Source: an uncultured Sphaerochaeta sp.
Lineage (GTDB): Bacteria > Spirochaetota > Spirochaetia > Sphaerochaetales > Sphaerochaetaceae
Direction of reading: 5' to 3'
Length of the DNA: 64,000 nucleotides
NCBI RefSeq assembly: GCF_963676285.1
Contig: NZ_OY781063.1
Location: 2,666,001-2,730,000 of the forward strand
In this document: one piece after another, positions 19,041 through 28,495 of the stretch
Numbering within the stretch: position 1 is the stretch's first letter
How the letters are laid out: the number at the start of each line of letters is the position of its first letter
The notes under the pieces: generated by a model
What the model saw: the letters and a program-made list of their open reading frames with translations, nothing else
The model's database searches: none
What the model was told of the DNA's origin: nothing
Position numbers and translations under genes: made by a program

Positions 19041-19083
19041 ACAGAATTCCTCCTTCAGGAATGTAAGATGCCTTCTCCTAACT

Positions 19084-19113
19084 CTGATTACGTATATCTC
19101 CTTTTGTAATCAG
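19084..19113 (-). promoter_or_regulatory. Inverted repeat in the potD leader
   Basis: Perfect 8-bp arms (CTGATTAC / GTAATCAG) are separated by 14 bases, 44 bases upstream of the potD start. It may be an operator or a leader hairpin for polyamine uptake. The sequence does not tell which. Confidence 0.35.
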
Positions 19114-19289
19114 CACCTCATAGGTATCGTAGGTCTTGACAACTCCAAAGTCAATTCCAATCTAGGAAAGATAATTTTGTTATGTATGAAAGATTTGTTT
19201 TGATTTCATGAAAGAGCGTAAGTCAATGCGTTTTCTGTACATCTGATGTGAGGTTACAAGAAAAATAAATTGGTGTAACCAGGGAGCGT

Positions 19290-20411
19290 TTACTCGAGAG
19301 TGCGAATATAGCAACGCCTTCGTTTGTGTTGTTCGGTCTTGAAGCTCTTCCACTGCGTTTGTACATTCTCGTTGTACTCCAACTCAGGGCCGGTCTCTGC
19401 GTAACGAACCCCGTTCGCTAGTGCTGTCTTGATACCTTCCTGGAGAATGATGGCATTCACCCCTCTTCCCATATATTCAGGTTTAACTGCGATAAGGTAC
19501 ATATCCAGCACTTCATGCTTCTTGAGTGACCTGAGGATCCGTACAAAACCAAGCGGAAGAAGACGCCCACGCGATTTCTGCATTGCCAAGGAGAGGGAAG
19601 GGACCATGATGCCAAATCCAATGACCTTCTCATTGGCATCCACGACAACGTAGATATACTCAAGGCTTACCAGGCTTAGAAATTGCTTGATGGCAAGGTT
19701 TATCTGTCCATCGGTAAGCGGGCAGAATCCATAAAGCTCTGCAAATGCCTCATTATACATATGGAACATCTGGTGGGCGTAGGGCAGTACCTTTTTTTTG
19801 CTGGTAAAGGAGAGTAGGCGGTATCCATGGCGCTTTTGTGCGATTTCACTGATTCTCTCAATTCTTGGATCGATTTTTTCAGGTACAAAGACCTTATATT
19901 CAACCCAGTCCACATCTTTGATAAATCCCAGTAGTTGCAGGTGTTCATGGTAGTAGGGATGGTTGTACAAGGTGATAAACATACTGAGCTGGTCGAATCC
20001 TTCAACCAAGAGTCCTTGTTTGTCGAGGTCTGAGAAACCGATGGGGCCGATAATGGTATCCATTCCCTTTTCCTTGCCCCACGAGAAGACTTTTTCGAAA
20101 AGGAGTTTGCTGACTGCAATATCGTCAATTACGTCATAGCGAGTGAATCGGATATACTTTTTCTGTTGGGCCTTGTTCAGCTTATGGTTGATCAAGGCAG
20201 CAATACGCCCAACTACCTTTCCATCTTCTTTTGCAAGGAAAGCTACAACATCAATATATTCGAATGCAGGGTTCTTCTTAGGATTGAAGTTCCACTTCTC
20301 ATCGAGGATCAAGGTAGGTACATAGTAAGGGTTGTCTTTATAGAGTTGGTTTGGAAATGTAAAGAATTGGTTCCACTCACGATTCGAGGAGACAGAATGG
20401 ATCGTAATCAT
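19290..20411 (-). CDS. GNAT-fold protein, YghO-like
   Basis: This 373-residue protein resembles the YghO-type N-acetyltransferase-fold family. The N-terminal half has FPNQLYKDNPYYVPTL and DEKWNFNPKKNPAFEY followed by VVGRIAALINHKLN. The C-terminal half has a second GNAT-like domain with LIAVKPEYMGRGVNAIIL. The motif TIIGPIGFSDLDKQGLLVEG is characteristic. The substrate is unknown. The start has an excellent AGGAGGAGG site. It stands alone. Confidence 0.8.
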   Translation of the reverse strand: MITIHSVSSNREWNQFFTFPNQLYKDNPYYVPTLILDEKWNFNPKKNPAFEYIDVVAFLAKEDGKVVGRIAALINHKLNKAQQKKYIRFTRYDVIDDIAVSKLLFEKVFSWGKEKGMDTIIGPIGFSDLDKQGLLVEGFDQLSMFITLYNHPYYHEHLQLLGFIKDVDWVEYKVFVPEKIDPRIERISEIAQKRHGYRLLSFTSKKKVLPYAHQMFHMYNEAFAELYGFCPLTDGQINLAIKQFLSLVSLEYIYVVVDANEKVIGFGIMVPSLSLAMQKSRGRLLPLGFVRILRSLKKHEVLDMYLIAVKPEYMGRGVNAIILQEGIKTALANGVRYAETGPELEYNENVQTQWKSFKTEQHKRRRCYIRTLE

Positions 20412-20636
20412 GTTGCCCTCCTCCTAGCATTTTTGGCTATTGTACTGCATTTTGGGTGGGGAGTAACTATAGTTGAGCGTAGTATTTTTACATTTCTCTA
20501 AAAAATGTATTTGTGCTCTGTCCTTACCGTGAAAGATTTCTGCTTCAATCTCCTGTTTGCCATACTGTGAAGGATGTCTCCAAAGGGAGTATGTTGTACT
20601 ATATCTAGGAAGATTTCTACTATAAGGACAATGAGT

Positions 20637-21347
20637 ATGAAAACACCTGTTACTGATACCTATGACAAGAACTTTCTCCTGGAGACGATGATGGGACCGA
20701 ATGCGATGCGGATCACCGAAGAACTGGTAAGTTCGCTTCCCATTGCTCCAGGTATGCGTATTCTTGATCTCGGCTGTGGTATGGGAATCTCATCCATTCT
20801 GCTTGCAGAGAAGTATGACGTGACCGTGTTTGCCGCTGATCTGTGGATATCCCCCACCGATAATGCCAAACGCTTTGCCGAACGTGGGCTTGATGCAAAG
20901 ATATTTCCTTTCTTGGTGGATGCAACGAAAGAGATTCCCTTTGCTCATGAATATTTCGATATGATCATCAGCGTGGATTCCTATCAGTACTTTGGCACGA
21001 ATGAAAGTATGCTAGCGAAACTTCTGCCCTTCGTGAAAAAGGATGGCTATATTGCGGTTGCCGTTCCTGGGTTCAATAAAGATTTTCCCGATGGTGAGTT
21101 GCCAAAGGAGGTTCAACCTTTCTGGACGCCAGAATGGTATTTCTATTCCCTTTCCTGGTGGAAATCCCTCTGGGAAAAAGAACCTGGTATTGAGATAACC
21201 GAGTTCCGTGAAATGACCTCATGCAAACAAGCTTGGGATGATTGGCTACAATCACCTAACCCCTATGCCAAAGAAGATCTTGTCATGATGGAAGCAGGGG
21301 TAGGGAAGTATTTCAATATCATTCAAATGGTAGGACGGAAACGGTAA
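20637..21347 (+). CDS. SAM-dependent methyltransferase, class I
   Basis: This 236-residue protein has a class-I SAM-binding core: RILDLGCGMGISSILLAEKY (motif I), an acidic end of strand 2 in VFAADLWIS, and IISVDSYQYFG. A C-terminal region, FREMTSCKQAWDDWLQSPNPYA, is typical of small-molecule methyltransferases of the cyclopropane-synthase/UbiE-like superfamily. The start at the second of two nearby ATGs gives the best spacing from AAGGA. The acceptor is unknown. Confidence 0.82.
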   Translation: MKTPVTDTYDKNFLLETMMGPNAMRITEELVSSLPIAPGMRILDLGCGMGISSILLAEKYDVTVFAADLWISPTDNAKRFAERGLDAKIFPFLVDATKEIPFAHEYFDMIISVDSYQYFGTNESMLAKLLPFVKKDGYIAVAVPGFNKDFPDGELPKEVQPFWTPEWYFYSLSWWKSLWEKEPGIEITEFREMTSCKQAWDDWLQSPNPYAKEDLVMMEAGVGKYFNIIQMVGRKR

Positions 21348-21399
21348 CAAGATTTTTCAGGAAAGGATTACAATCACTGTACTCATAGATGAAGCAGGA

Positions 21400-21499
21400 G
21401 CCTCCATCCCTTCTCTTAGGTAATAGGCACCCTGTTGGGACGTACCTCATGAGCCAAGCTTGTGCTTGGAAGGGGATCTGAGACATGGGGGCTGGAGGC
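21400..21499. other. Candidate structured RNA or small inverted-repeat element
   Basis: Outer arms GCCTCC (21400-21405) and GGAGGC (21494-21499) enclose an inner pairing of ATCCCTTC with GAAGGGGAT. Two internal hairpins are visible: AGGTA...CCC-TGTT-GGG...TACCT (21418-21447) and CCAAGC-TTGT-GCTTGG (21454-21469). This looks like a three-way junction. It lies between convergent genes, so the strand is uncertain. It matches no riboswitch core that I know, and a MITE-like repeat is the alternative. Confidence 0.4.
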
Positions 21500-21733
21500 A
21501 ATAATGAATAATTTGAACTCAGTATTGTTGGATGATTTATAGGCTAAATATTACATTGCATAGAGAAGAATTAGGTATTTTGGATGAGATGCAAATTTGT
21601 ACAGACGTAATAATATAATTCTCAGACCATAGGAGACATAGAAAAACCTACTGCCTAAATTGTATCTCTACCCTTAAGCCCTAAATGTGTTTTTGTTAGC
21701 TTGATTCTGCTTCGAGCATATCTAGACATGCGC

Positions 21734-22801
21734 TTAAATACTAGAGGCAATTTTCGCGAACTCTTGGTGATGAGAACTAAACAATGAAAGAATTTTTGGA
21801 TCGAAATGGTCTGGTACCACTCGACCATCTCCTTCAACAATTATCTTTTTTGCATTCTCTGGGGACATTCCCTGCCGATAAACCCTGTTTGCAGTTAATG
21901 ATTCATAAACATCCACAATCGCCATGATCCGTGCAGGCAAAGGGATTTCTTCTCCCTTTAAACCATACGGATAGCCACTACCATCCCAATGTTCGTGATG
22001 ATATGCCGCCATCTGAACCGCAATCTTGAGAAATTCATTATCTGGATACTGATCAAGAGCTTTGTTCAGGAGCTCTTGTCCTGTTTTTGCATGCTCCTTC
22101 ATCACAGAGTATTCTTCAGTGGTTAAGGGACCATTTTTCAACAAGATCGAATCAGGAATTCCTATCTTCCCGATATCATGCAACAGTGAAGCTTCAATGA
22201 TTAGCTCAACAGCTTCATCTGATAGATCATCAGGATAAAATGGTCGAAGAACTTCCAAGAATAGGGTAATCAATTTTTTTGTACGTAGAATATGAGCTCC
22301 TGTCTTCTGGTCTCGATATTCCGTTGCAAGAGCGAGTGCAGTGAGTAACCCTTTCTGTGTTTCTCGAATCTGTTCTGTCTGTGCGGCAACTTCTTCTTGC
22401 AGGTAATTCCTATATCGTAATAAATCGAGTTGATTCCTTACCCGATTCTTTACAATGGATCGTTTATAGGGTTTATGAATATAGTCCACAGCCCCCAATT
22501 CGAGACCTCGCTCTTCATCCAATTCAGAAATCGCTGCAGTAATGAAGATCACTGGAATGGAAAGTTGCGGGAAAGCAGTCTTAATCCAGCGACATACCTC
22601 AAAACCATCCATGTCAGGCAGGCCAACATCAAGTAGTACGAGGTCTGGAGGTTGGTTCATAATACTGTGCGTTGCCATAGCACCATTGGTAGCAATCCTT
22701 AGTTTGTACTCATTGCCCAGAATTGTCCGTAGCAAATCAATATTTTCTTTTTGGTCTTCTACTAACAAGATCGAAGCTTGCGTCTTACTTAGAGTTGTCA
22801 T
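21734..22801 (-). CDS. Response regulator with HD-GYP output domain
   Basis: This 355-residue protein is a cyclic-di-GMP phosphodiesterase controlled by phosphorylation. The receiver domain (1-130) shows ILLVEDQKENIDLL, the phosphoacceptor Asp in LVLLDVGLPDMDG and the conserved Lys in HKPYKRS. The HD-GYP domain (about 160-345) has LLHDIGKIGIPDSIL and HHEHWDGSGYPYGLKGEEIP, fully canonical. It lies 17 bases downstream of the hybrid kinase gene and is almost certainly its partner. Confidence 0.93.
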   Translation of the reverse strand: MTTLSKTQASILLVEDQKENIDLLRTILGNEYKLRIATNGAMATHSIMNQPPDLVLLDVGLPDMDGFEVCRWIKTAFPQLSIPVIFITAAISELDEERGLELGAVDYIHKPYKRSIVKNRVRNQLDLLRYRNYLQEEVAAQTEQIRETQKGLLTALALATEYRDQKTGAHILRTKKLITLFLEVLRPFYPDDLSDEAVELIIEASLLHDIGKIGIPDSILLKNGPLTTEEYSVMKEHAKTGQELLNKALDQYPDNEFLKIAVQMAAYHHEHWDGSGYPYGLKGEEIPLPARIMAIVDVYESLTANRVYRQGMSPENAKKIIVEGDGRVVPDHFDPKILSLFSSHHQEFAKIASSI

Positions 22802-22817
22802 CTCGTTTCCTTTATGC

Positions 22818-25800
22818 TCATTCTCGTGTCTTAAGGTACTGACATATGGAATTCAGCACAATTACGGCCTGATCGAAATCATACGATTCTAGATAACCCG
22901 ATAGAGATTGGAGCTTCTTTCTCAATACCTCATCCATGTCATTTATCAACAGAAGTTCCTTTGTAATATCCAAAGAAAGTTCGACATCCCCAATCTCGAG
23001 GGCTTTTCTCATTTCGTCACAATTGATTGTGACATCAGTTTTGATGGTCCCAGTTGCTATGGGTTTTTCGAGGGGAAAATGATTTTCAAAATGAACGGTT
23101 AAAAATGTGAAGAATTGTTTGAATTGAGCAAGCTGTTTCTTTAGTTCGAAGCCCAAAGTCTTCAGATCAACCTCTTCCCGTCCATTTTTATCGGCGGCGT
23201 AGGAATTTTCAAACTGCCACAAAGTGTTCGCGAATTTCATCGCCCCCAAATTTGAAGTCACTCCTCGTAGTGCATGAAGAGTCTTCTTGCAATCAAAAGC
23301 AACTCTAGGTAAGGATTTAATCTTTTTCTGAAGTGATATTAGCTCTGAGATATGGTTATCCAAGTGCTGTAAGTAACTCTTTATATTGTAGTTGTACCTT
23401 TCCATTGATTCCTGGAATTTGATATTGAATTCGCTCAACACATAGTCGGAAACATTACCGACAATTCCTATAATATCATCGGGAACAGTATTTTCGATTG
23501 CTTGTGGGCTACCGATGAAAGATTCAACAACTTTGGACAATTGTTGAGATGAAACAGGTTTCACCAGATAGCCGTTCATTCCTATCTGATAACATTTCTG
23601 CTCATATTCTGGTAATACGTGGGCAGAGAATGCAATAATGGGAATCTGGTCATGCAATCTTTCGCGAATAAACGTCGCAGTCTCAAAACCATCCATACCG
23701 GGCATCTGTAGATCCAAAAGAAGAAGATCGTAATGGCTTTCCTGTAGCTTACGGATCACTTCCATACCGGAGTCGACGGTGTCAACTTCATAGCCGTCGA
23801 TTGATAAAAGTTCCTTCATAAGCTCTCTGTTTATGATGTGATCATCACAAACTAATAACTTACTTGCACTTACCAGAGAAGCATTCCTGCTTTCATATTG
23901 CTCATTCCCAGCCCTATTGGTCTTGTGTAAAATCGATTGAATGAGCGACCAGATTGAGGCCGGTGTAGTGATGATGTTATGATCTACTTGATTGAAAACG
24001 GTATGGATTTCTTTATCATCAGCAACTACAGAACTGAACACGATGTAAGTGCTTGGAGGTGTCTTCGGTTTCGATTGTCTACCAATTAATTGATCCAACA
24101 GCATTTGGGGGGTTTTTTGCCAATCCACTAGGATGATAGCTGCTGCGGTATTATCGATTCCGATTTCTTCGGGTGTTACAATTTGTTGTGCAGGGAAACC
24201 GATTTTGAGCAATGACCTTGCCAAGGTCTCTATGGTAATTGAATTTTGGAAGTAGAATATTTTGGGGAAATTTTTAATGCGCTCGCCTACATAGCTACGC
24301 AGGCAGAGATCGGAAATTGGGATAAAGGGTAATCGTACAGTGAAGGTGCTACCTTTGCCTGGCCAACTTTCCACTATGATTTCTCCGGAGAGCAGTTCAA
24401 CCAACTGTTTCACAATAGGTAGACCGAGGCCACTGCCTGAAAATTTGGTTGTAGTTTGGGCTTCCGTACCTTGGAAATATGGTGTAAATATTTGCTCAAT
24501 AGTATGGTTGTCCATCCCGATTCCAGAGTCAACAACAGAGAATTCCACGGTGACATGGTCATGTAGATTGGAGACTGTGGATATATGAACAGTCACCACG
24601 CCTTCCTTCGTATACTTCTCAGCGTTACTTAAAAGATTCTGTAAAATTTGCTTCACCCTAAAAGCATCTCCCATGAGATGGAGAGGGGCTTCGGGATCGA
24701 TATCAATAACCAAATCCAAACCTTTCTGGGCAAAACGAAATGAAAATACCGTTTTAAGATTTTCAAGCAGCTCATGCAAAAAGAATGGGGCTTTCACCAA
24801 TCGTGGAGTCTCCATTTCCAATCTCGAGAAATCCAAGACATTATCGACGGTTTCCAACAATAGATTTGAGGACTGTTGGAGTCTCAGAGAATAACTTCTT
24901 TGTTTATCATCAAGTTGTGTTTTCTCAAGAAGTTCGGTTATGCCCTGTAATGTATGCACCGGTGTTCGTATTTCATGGCTCACCATTGCAAGGAAGTCTG
25001 ACTTTGCCTTGTTTGCATCCTCTGCCTTTTTTTTGGCTTCCAATAATTTTTGTTCTGAAAGTTTGAGGTTTGTAATATCGAGATGAGAACCGAACATGAG
25101 TTTCGGTTTGCCATCATCAGAAAATTCGACCACTTTCCCTGTGTCCCTTATCCAAATGTATCTTCCGTCTTTATGTAACATCCGGCATTCAAAACTATAG
25201 TAGGGAGTCTTGTTGTTTAGGTATTTATCAAGTGCGATCTGTGAGGCAGCCTTGTCGTCTGGATGAATCAGGTTATACCATGTAGTTATATCGGTTTCTC
25301 CAAGTTCTTCCAGAGTGTATCCAATCATCTCTGCCCAACGTTCATTGAAGACAGTCGCCCCAGTCTCCCAATTCCATTCCCACGTCCCCAACTCAGTTGA
25401 CTCAATGATATGTTCAAGTCTGCTATTGTTTTGTTCAAGTTGCTGTTGCAATGTTAACTGCTCTGTCAGATCGATGAATACAGCTAAAAATTGCGTAATC
25501 CCGCTGGTAGAGATCATCGAACCAGAGATAACCCCATCAAGGTTCTTCCCTTGTTTTGTTCGAGCCGAAACAGGATATCCTGAAAGGGATTCTCCTTGTT
25601 GCAAGGCTTTTCCAATAGTTTGATATAATCCCGCGTCAGCCAATAATCCTATTTCATCAAGTCGTTTAGCTAAGACTTCATTTCTTTCAAAGCCGAACAA
25701 TTTCAAAAATGCATTATTCACCTTTGTGAGGATGTGGGTCCTATCATCCAAAACAACAATAGGCAATGGGTTGTTCTCAAACAATTTGTTGAACATATCC

Positions 25801-26741
25801 AAAGCTTCGTTCACTTCTGTCAGGTCTTTGGAGATACCCAATACTGCCTGTTTCCCATCCCAGTCTCCCAGCCAAATCGAAGTTTCTACTGGAATTTCTT
25901 GTCCGTATTTTCCACATAATGGCAAAGGACAATCAGCTCTCTTCCCATTTAGCATTTCCATCAAGATTTTTTCGGCCTTCTGGTGCAAGTGATTCGGGTG
26001 AAGATCCAGTATATGTACCTTGCCTTTATTTCTCTCGATATCGGCATAGGCCGTACGTTCTCTGACCGCATGGTTGACTTGAAGGAAATATCCATTCAAA
26101 TCAGCGACAAAAATAAAGTCTGAGATAGTGTTGAACATGTTCATGTAGTTATGTTCATGGGATAGCAACTTTTTCTGTAAATAATTGTTTTCATAAAGAG
26201 ACGCTATGATTCCTGTAATTGATATCAAAACATCCAATTCACTCTGTTGCCAAGTTCGCTCATTTGAACATTCATCAAAACCCACAAAGCCAGTCCCATG
26301 ATCAGGAAGTGGCAATTTTAAAACTACGATGGAAACAATATCTTGAGGGGCCAAAACTGCTTGAATACTTTCAGGTAGATCACGAATGTTATCGGCGTGC
26401 ACATATCCATGGCTTCCTATCAACTCATACCATTCATTAACTATTGAGAAAGGAACATCTTGCAAAATATCGATCTGAGGTGTGATATCGGTATTGCACC
26501 ACTCGAATGTGTTGTTTGTAACTTGTCTGTCCAGGTCATCTTCGAAAATGTACACACGACTGACTCCCAATGATGTTCCGGCGAGTTGTAGAATTGCGTT
26601 GATCTTTTCTTTGAATGTGTTATTTCTTGTTAGAACATGGGCAATATTTGCGAGTAATGTCTGTCCTTCTTTTAAGAAGGATACATGTTTAGAAACATCA
26701 CCGATGGGTTCTGAATTGACTTCTTGTCTGATGCTGCACAT
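22818..26741 (-). CDS. Hybrid sensor histidine kinase (GAF-PAS-PAS-PAS-HisKA-HATPase-REC-HPt)
   Basis: This 1307-residue kinase has no membrane segment. Approximate order: GAF 20-190; three PAS domains 205-570 (the third with YIWIRDTGKVVEF); HisKA 590-655 with SHEIRTPVHTLQGI; HATPase 700-815 with LLSNAEKYTKEG and GSGLGLPIVKQL. A degenerate receiver-like segment covers about 825-960. A complete receiver covers about 975-1095 (Asp in LLLLDLQMPGMDG, Lys in LVKPVSS). A C-terminal HPt domain has its His in LHALRGVTSNLGA. All phosphorelay residues are present, so the HPt could pass phosphate to the adjacent HD-GYP regulator. Start ATG with GGAGG. Confidence 0.92.
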   Translation of the reverse strand: MCSIRQEVNSEPIGDVSKHVSFLKEGQTLLANIAHVLTRNNTFKEKINAILQLAGTSLGVSRVYIFEDDLDRQVTNNTFEWCNTDITPQIDILQDVPFSIVNEWYELIGSHGYVHADNIRDLPESIQAVLAPQDIVSIVVLKLPLPDHGTGFVGFDECSNERTWQQSELDVLISITGIIASLYENNYLQKKLLSHEHNYMNMFNTISDFIFVADLNGYFLQVNHAVRERTAYADIERNKGKVHILDLHPNHLHQKAEKILMEMLNGKRADCPLPLCGKYGQEIPVETSIWLGDWDGKQAVLGISKDLTEVNEALDMFNKLFENNPLPIVVLDDRTHILTKVNNAFLKLFGFERNEVLAKRLDEIGLLADAGLYQTIGKALQQGESLSGYPVSARTKQGKNLDGVISGSMISTSGITQFLAVFIDLTEQLTLQQQLEQNNSRLEHIIESTELGTWEWNWETGATVFNERWAEMIGYTLEELGETDITTWYNLIHPDDKAASQIALDKYLNNKTPYYSFECRMLHKDGRYIWIRDTGKVVEFSDDGKPKLMFGSHLDITNLKLSEQKLLEAKKKAEDANKAKSDFLAMVSHEIRTPVHTLQGITELLEKTQLDDKQRSYSLRLQQSSNLLLETVDNVLDFSRLEMETPRLVKAPFFLHELLENLKTVFSFRFAQKGLDLVIDIDPEAPLHLMGDAFRVKQILQNLLSNAEKYTKEGVVTVHISTVSNLHDHVTVEFSVVDSGIGMDNHTIEQIFTPYFQGTEAQTTTKFSGSGLGLPIVKQLVELLSGEIIVESWPGKGSTFTVRLPFIPISDLCLRSYVGERIKNFPKIFYFQNSITIETLARSLLKIGFPAQQIVTPEEIGIDNTAAAIILVDWQKTPQMLLDQLIGRQSKPKTPPSTYIVFSSVVADDKEIHTVFNQVDHNIITTPASIWSLIQSILHKTNRAGNEQYESRNASLVSASKLLVCDDHIINRELMKELLSIDGYEVDTVDSGMEVIRKLQESHYDLLLLDLQMPGMDGFETATFIRERLHDQIPIIAFSAHVLPEYEQKCYQIGMNGYLVKPVSSQQLSKVVESFIGSPQAIENTVPDDIIGIVGNVSDYVLSEFNIKFQESMERYNYNIKSYLQHLDNHISELISLQKKIKSLPRVAFDCKKTLHALRGVTSNLGAMKFANTLWQFENSYAADKNGREEVDLKTLGFELKKQLAQFKQFFTFLTVHFENHFPLEKPIATGTIKTDVTINCDEMRKALEIGDVELSLDITKELLLINDMDEVLRKKLQSLSGYLESYDFDQAVIVLNSICQYLKTRE

Positions 26742-26945
26742 AGTACCTCCATTCCATCAGTGGATACCGTTTCCTTGATATAATTTGGAATATTTCCAAA
26801 ATCTATTACTTACTATACCTCCTGTCAAGAAAAACAACCTTGCTATTTGAAAATTATTATCATTTGACAATTAATACCAAAAATAAACGAATTCTAGCTA
26901 TCTTACATGAATCAATAATACAACCTGTTCTTCCGTAATAAATCG

Positions 26946-26954
26946 TGTTATAAA
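26946..26954 (+). promoter_or_regulatory. Extended -10 promoter of recombinase copy 1
   Basis: TGTTATAAA fits an extended -10 element. It ends five bases before the ATG, so transcription would start at or next to the start codon, giving a leaderless mRNA. No Shine-Dalgarno sequence is present, which agrees. Copy 2 has the same arrangement at 33280-33288. Confidence 0.5.
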
Positions 26955-26959
26955 AACCC

Positions 26960-27967
26960 ATGCCCGACGAGAAAAGAAAACCCATCATACATGTCATACC
27001 AGCCAAGCGGCATTTCAAGCGTCTCCGGGTTGCCTTGTACTGCCGTGTGAGCACACAAATGGAACGGCAGCTGCAAAGCCTCTCGGCCCAAATGGATTTC
27101 GAGAAAGAGGACATCCTGGAGAATCCCGCTTGGGAATATATCGGGACATATACCGATATCAAGTCTGGGAGGACCATCAGCTCCCGTCCTGGCTTCCAGA
27201 GCCTCCTGGCCGACTGTGAGGCGGGGAAGATCGACATGATCTACACCAAGTCCATCAGCCGTTTCGGACGCAACTGCGTGGATTTTCTGGTGACGCTCAG
27301 GCGGCTCAAGGAACTGAAGGTTGATGTCTTTTTCTACAACGAGAACATTCGCCTCCTCAGCCAAGCTGGGGAGTTGCTGCTCACACTCCATGCGGGCATA
27401 GCCCAGGCCGAGAGTGAGAACAAGAGCGAGAATATCAAGTGGGGCCTGAGAAGAAGTACCATGGATCCTGACTCCCCGGCATTTTCAAGAAGGTGCTATG
27501 GTTATGATCGTGATGAGGAAGGACTCATACTCAACATTGCTGAAGCCAGAATAGTCCTGAAGATCTTTGACTGGTATGAGCAAGGCTGGAGCATCGTGAG
27601 GATCAAGAAGGAGCTGGAAATCCTGAAGATTCCCACTCCCACCGGCAAGAAGAAATGGCCGGTGAAGACAATCGAGAATATCCTCACCAATGAGAAATAT
27701 ACCGGTACCTCAGTCTATGGAGAAACAGAGTCTGCAGACTTTCCCTCAACCAAGAGAACGGTTCGTGACCCGTTCGAAGTCCACCGCTCACGCAACCATC
27801 ACCTCCCGATCATCCATGAGCGTCGTTTTAAGCGTGTTCAGAAACTGAAGGCAAAGCGCTCCAACATCGAGATCGATGAGCACGGGAACAAGGTCCGAAA
27901 GAGCACCCATTACAGCTCCAAGAAGGCTGTGAATAGGACGAAGAAAACCCCTGAACCCCAAAACTAA
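26960..27967 (+). CDS. Serine recombinase, copy 1
   Basis: This 335-residue site-specific recombinase has a resolvase/invertase catalytic domain (about 20-170). The active-site region is ALYCRVSTQMERQLQSLSAQ, where the Ser of RVST attacks DNA, followed by YTKSISRFGRN. A 'Recombinase' DNA-binding domain follows (about 175-275), then a basic tail. It is shorter than phage-type large serine integrases and has no visible zinc ribbon or coiled coil. No transposase or TnpB partner is nearby. It differs from copy 2 by roughly fifteen residues and one indel. It may be mobile itself or act on the flanking cassette. Confidence 0.9.
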   Translation: MPDEKRKPIIHVIPAKRHFKRLRVALYCRVSTQMERQLQSLSAQMDFEKEDILENPAWEYIGTYTDIKSGRTISSRPGFQSLLADCEAGKIDMIYTKSISRFGRNCVDFLVTLRRLKELKVDVFFYNENIRLLSQAGELLLTLHAGIAQAESENKSENIKWGLRRSTMDPDSPAFSRRCYGYDRDEEGLILNIAEARIVLKIFDWYEQGWSIVRIKKELEILKIPTPTGKKKWPVKTIENILTNEKYTGTSVYGETESADFPSTKRTVRDPFEVHRSRNHHLPIIHERRFKRVQKLKAKRSNIEIDEHGNKVRKSTHYSSKKAVNRTKKTPEPQN

Positions 27968-28090
27968 TTGGCATAAGAATCAACGGTATTATTGAAAATG
28001 CGAGTGTGCGTACTTGGGATAAAAATTGACGAAATTGAGTAGTCTAAAATATCAAAAAAAGCAGAAAAACTGGAAAAATTCCATAAAAAT

Positions 28091-28113
28091 AAGTGTTTAC
28101 AAAACAAACACTT
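28091..28113. repeat. Palindrome downstream of recombinase copy 1
   Basis: Perfect 8-bp arms AAGTGTTT / AAACACTT are separated by 7 bases and conserved exactly in copy 2 (34428-34450). It may be a terminator-like hairpin or a recombinase binding site. The remaining gap to the EAL gene (28153-28495) is AT-rich and shows no convincing gene. Confidence 0.5.
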
Positions 28114-28495
28114 GCAAAGGGTAATCTTGTATCATGGGCAAGTTGTCATTGATGATTTATAGTCAAAATTATTCTATATACTGACTTGAGTAAGCAGGAT
28201 TTCTAAAATGCTCAACTGTATATCTCGGGTATCAGAGATTTCTTCGATAAAATGTCTGGAATCGTTAATCTTCTGGCAACTTTTTACCTCACATATATGC
28301 ATGTATGTTCATACTTGACCAAGATAAACCTTGAAGATTTGGAATTATCAACTATAATACTAATGATTTCCGATATATTACTGTTGGTTGGTTGACATAA
28401 TTCAATATGGTGAAGGTGATAGAAAGTTTTTGTGAATATTAACTTGATCCAAAACATGATTGATATGATAGTCACCTCTGTAAAAGGGGTAGTGT

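Larger units (their letters stand above)
26943..28152 (+). repeat. Recombinase unit, copy 1 (direct repeat)
   Basis: This segment is nearly identical to 33277-34489, in the same orientation. Similarity begins abruptly at an extended -10 promoter just before the recombinase gene. It ends abruptly within the first codons of an ssb-like reading frame (shared to AGTTGTCATTGA, then divergent). Both copies include the recombinase gene and a palindrome downstream of it. Confidence 0.9.

Noticed and set aside
21460..21500. CTGAGA in the folded element suggested a TPP riboswitch
   Set aside because: The other conserved TPP segments are missing and no thiamine gene is nearby on either strand.
28284..28475. 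A 63-codon minus-strand frame between recombinase copy 1 and the EAL gene
   Set aside because: No ribosome-binding site, low-complexity AT-rich codons, no recognised motif.
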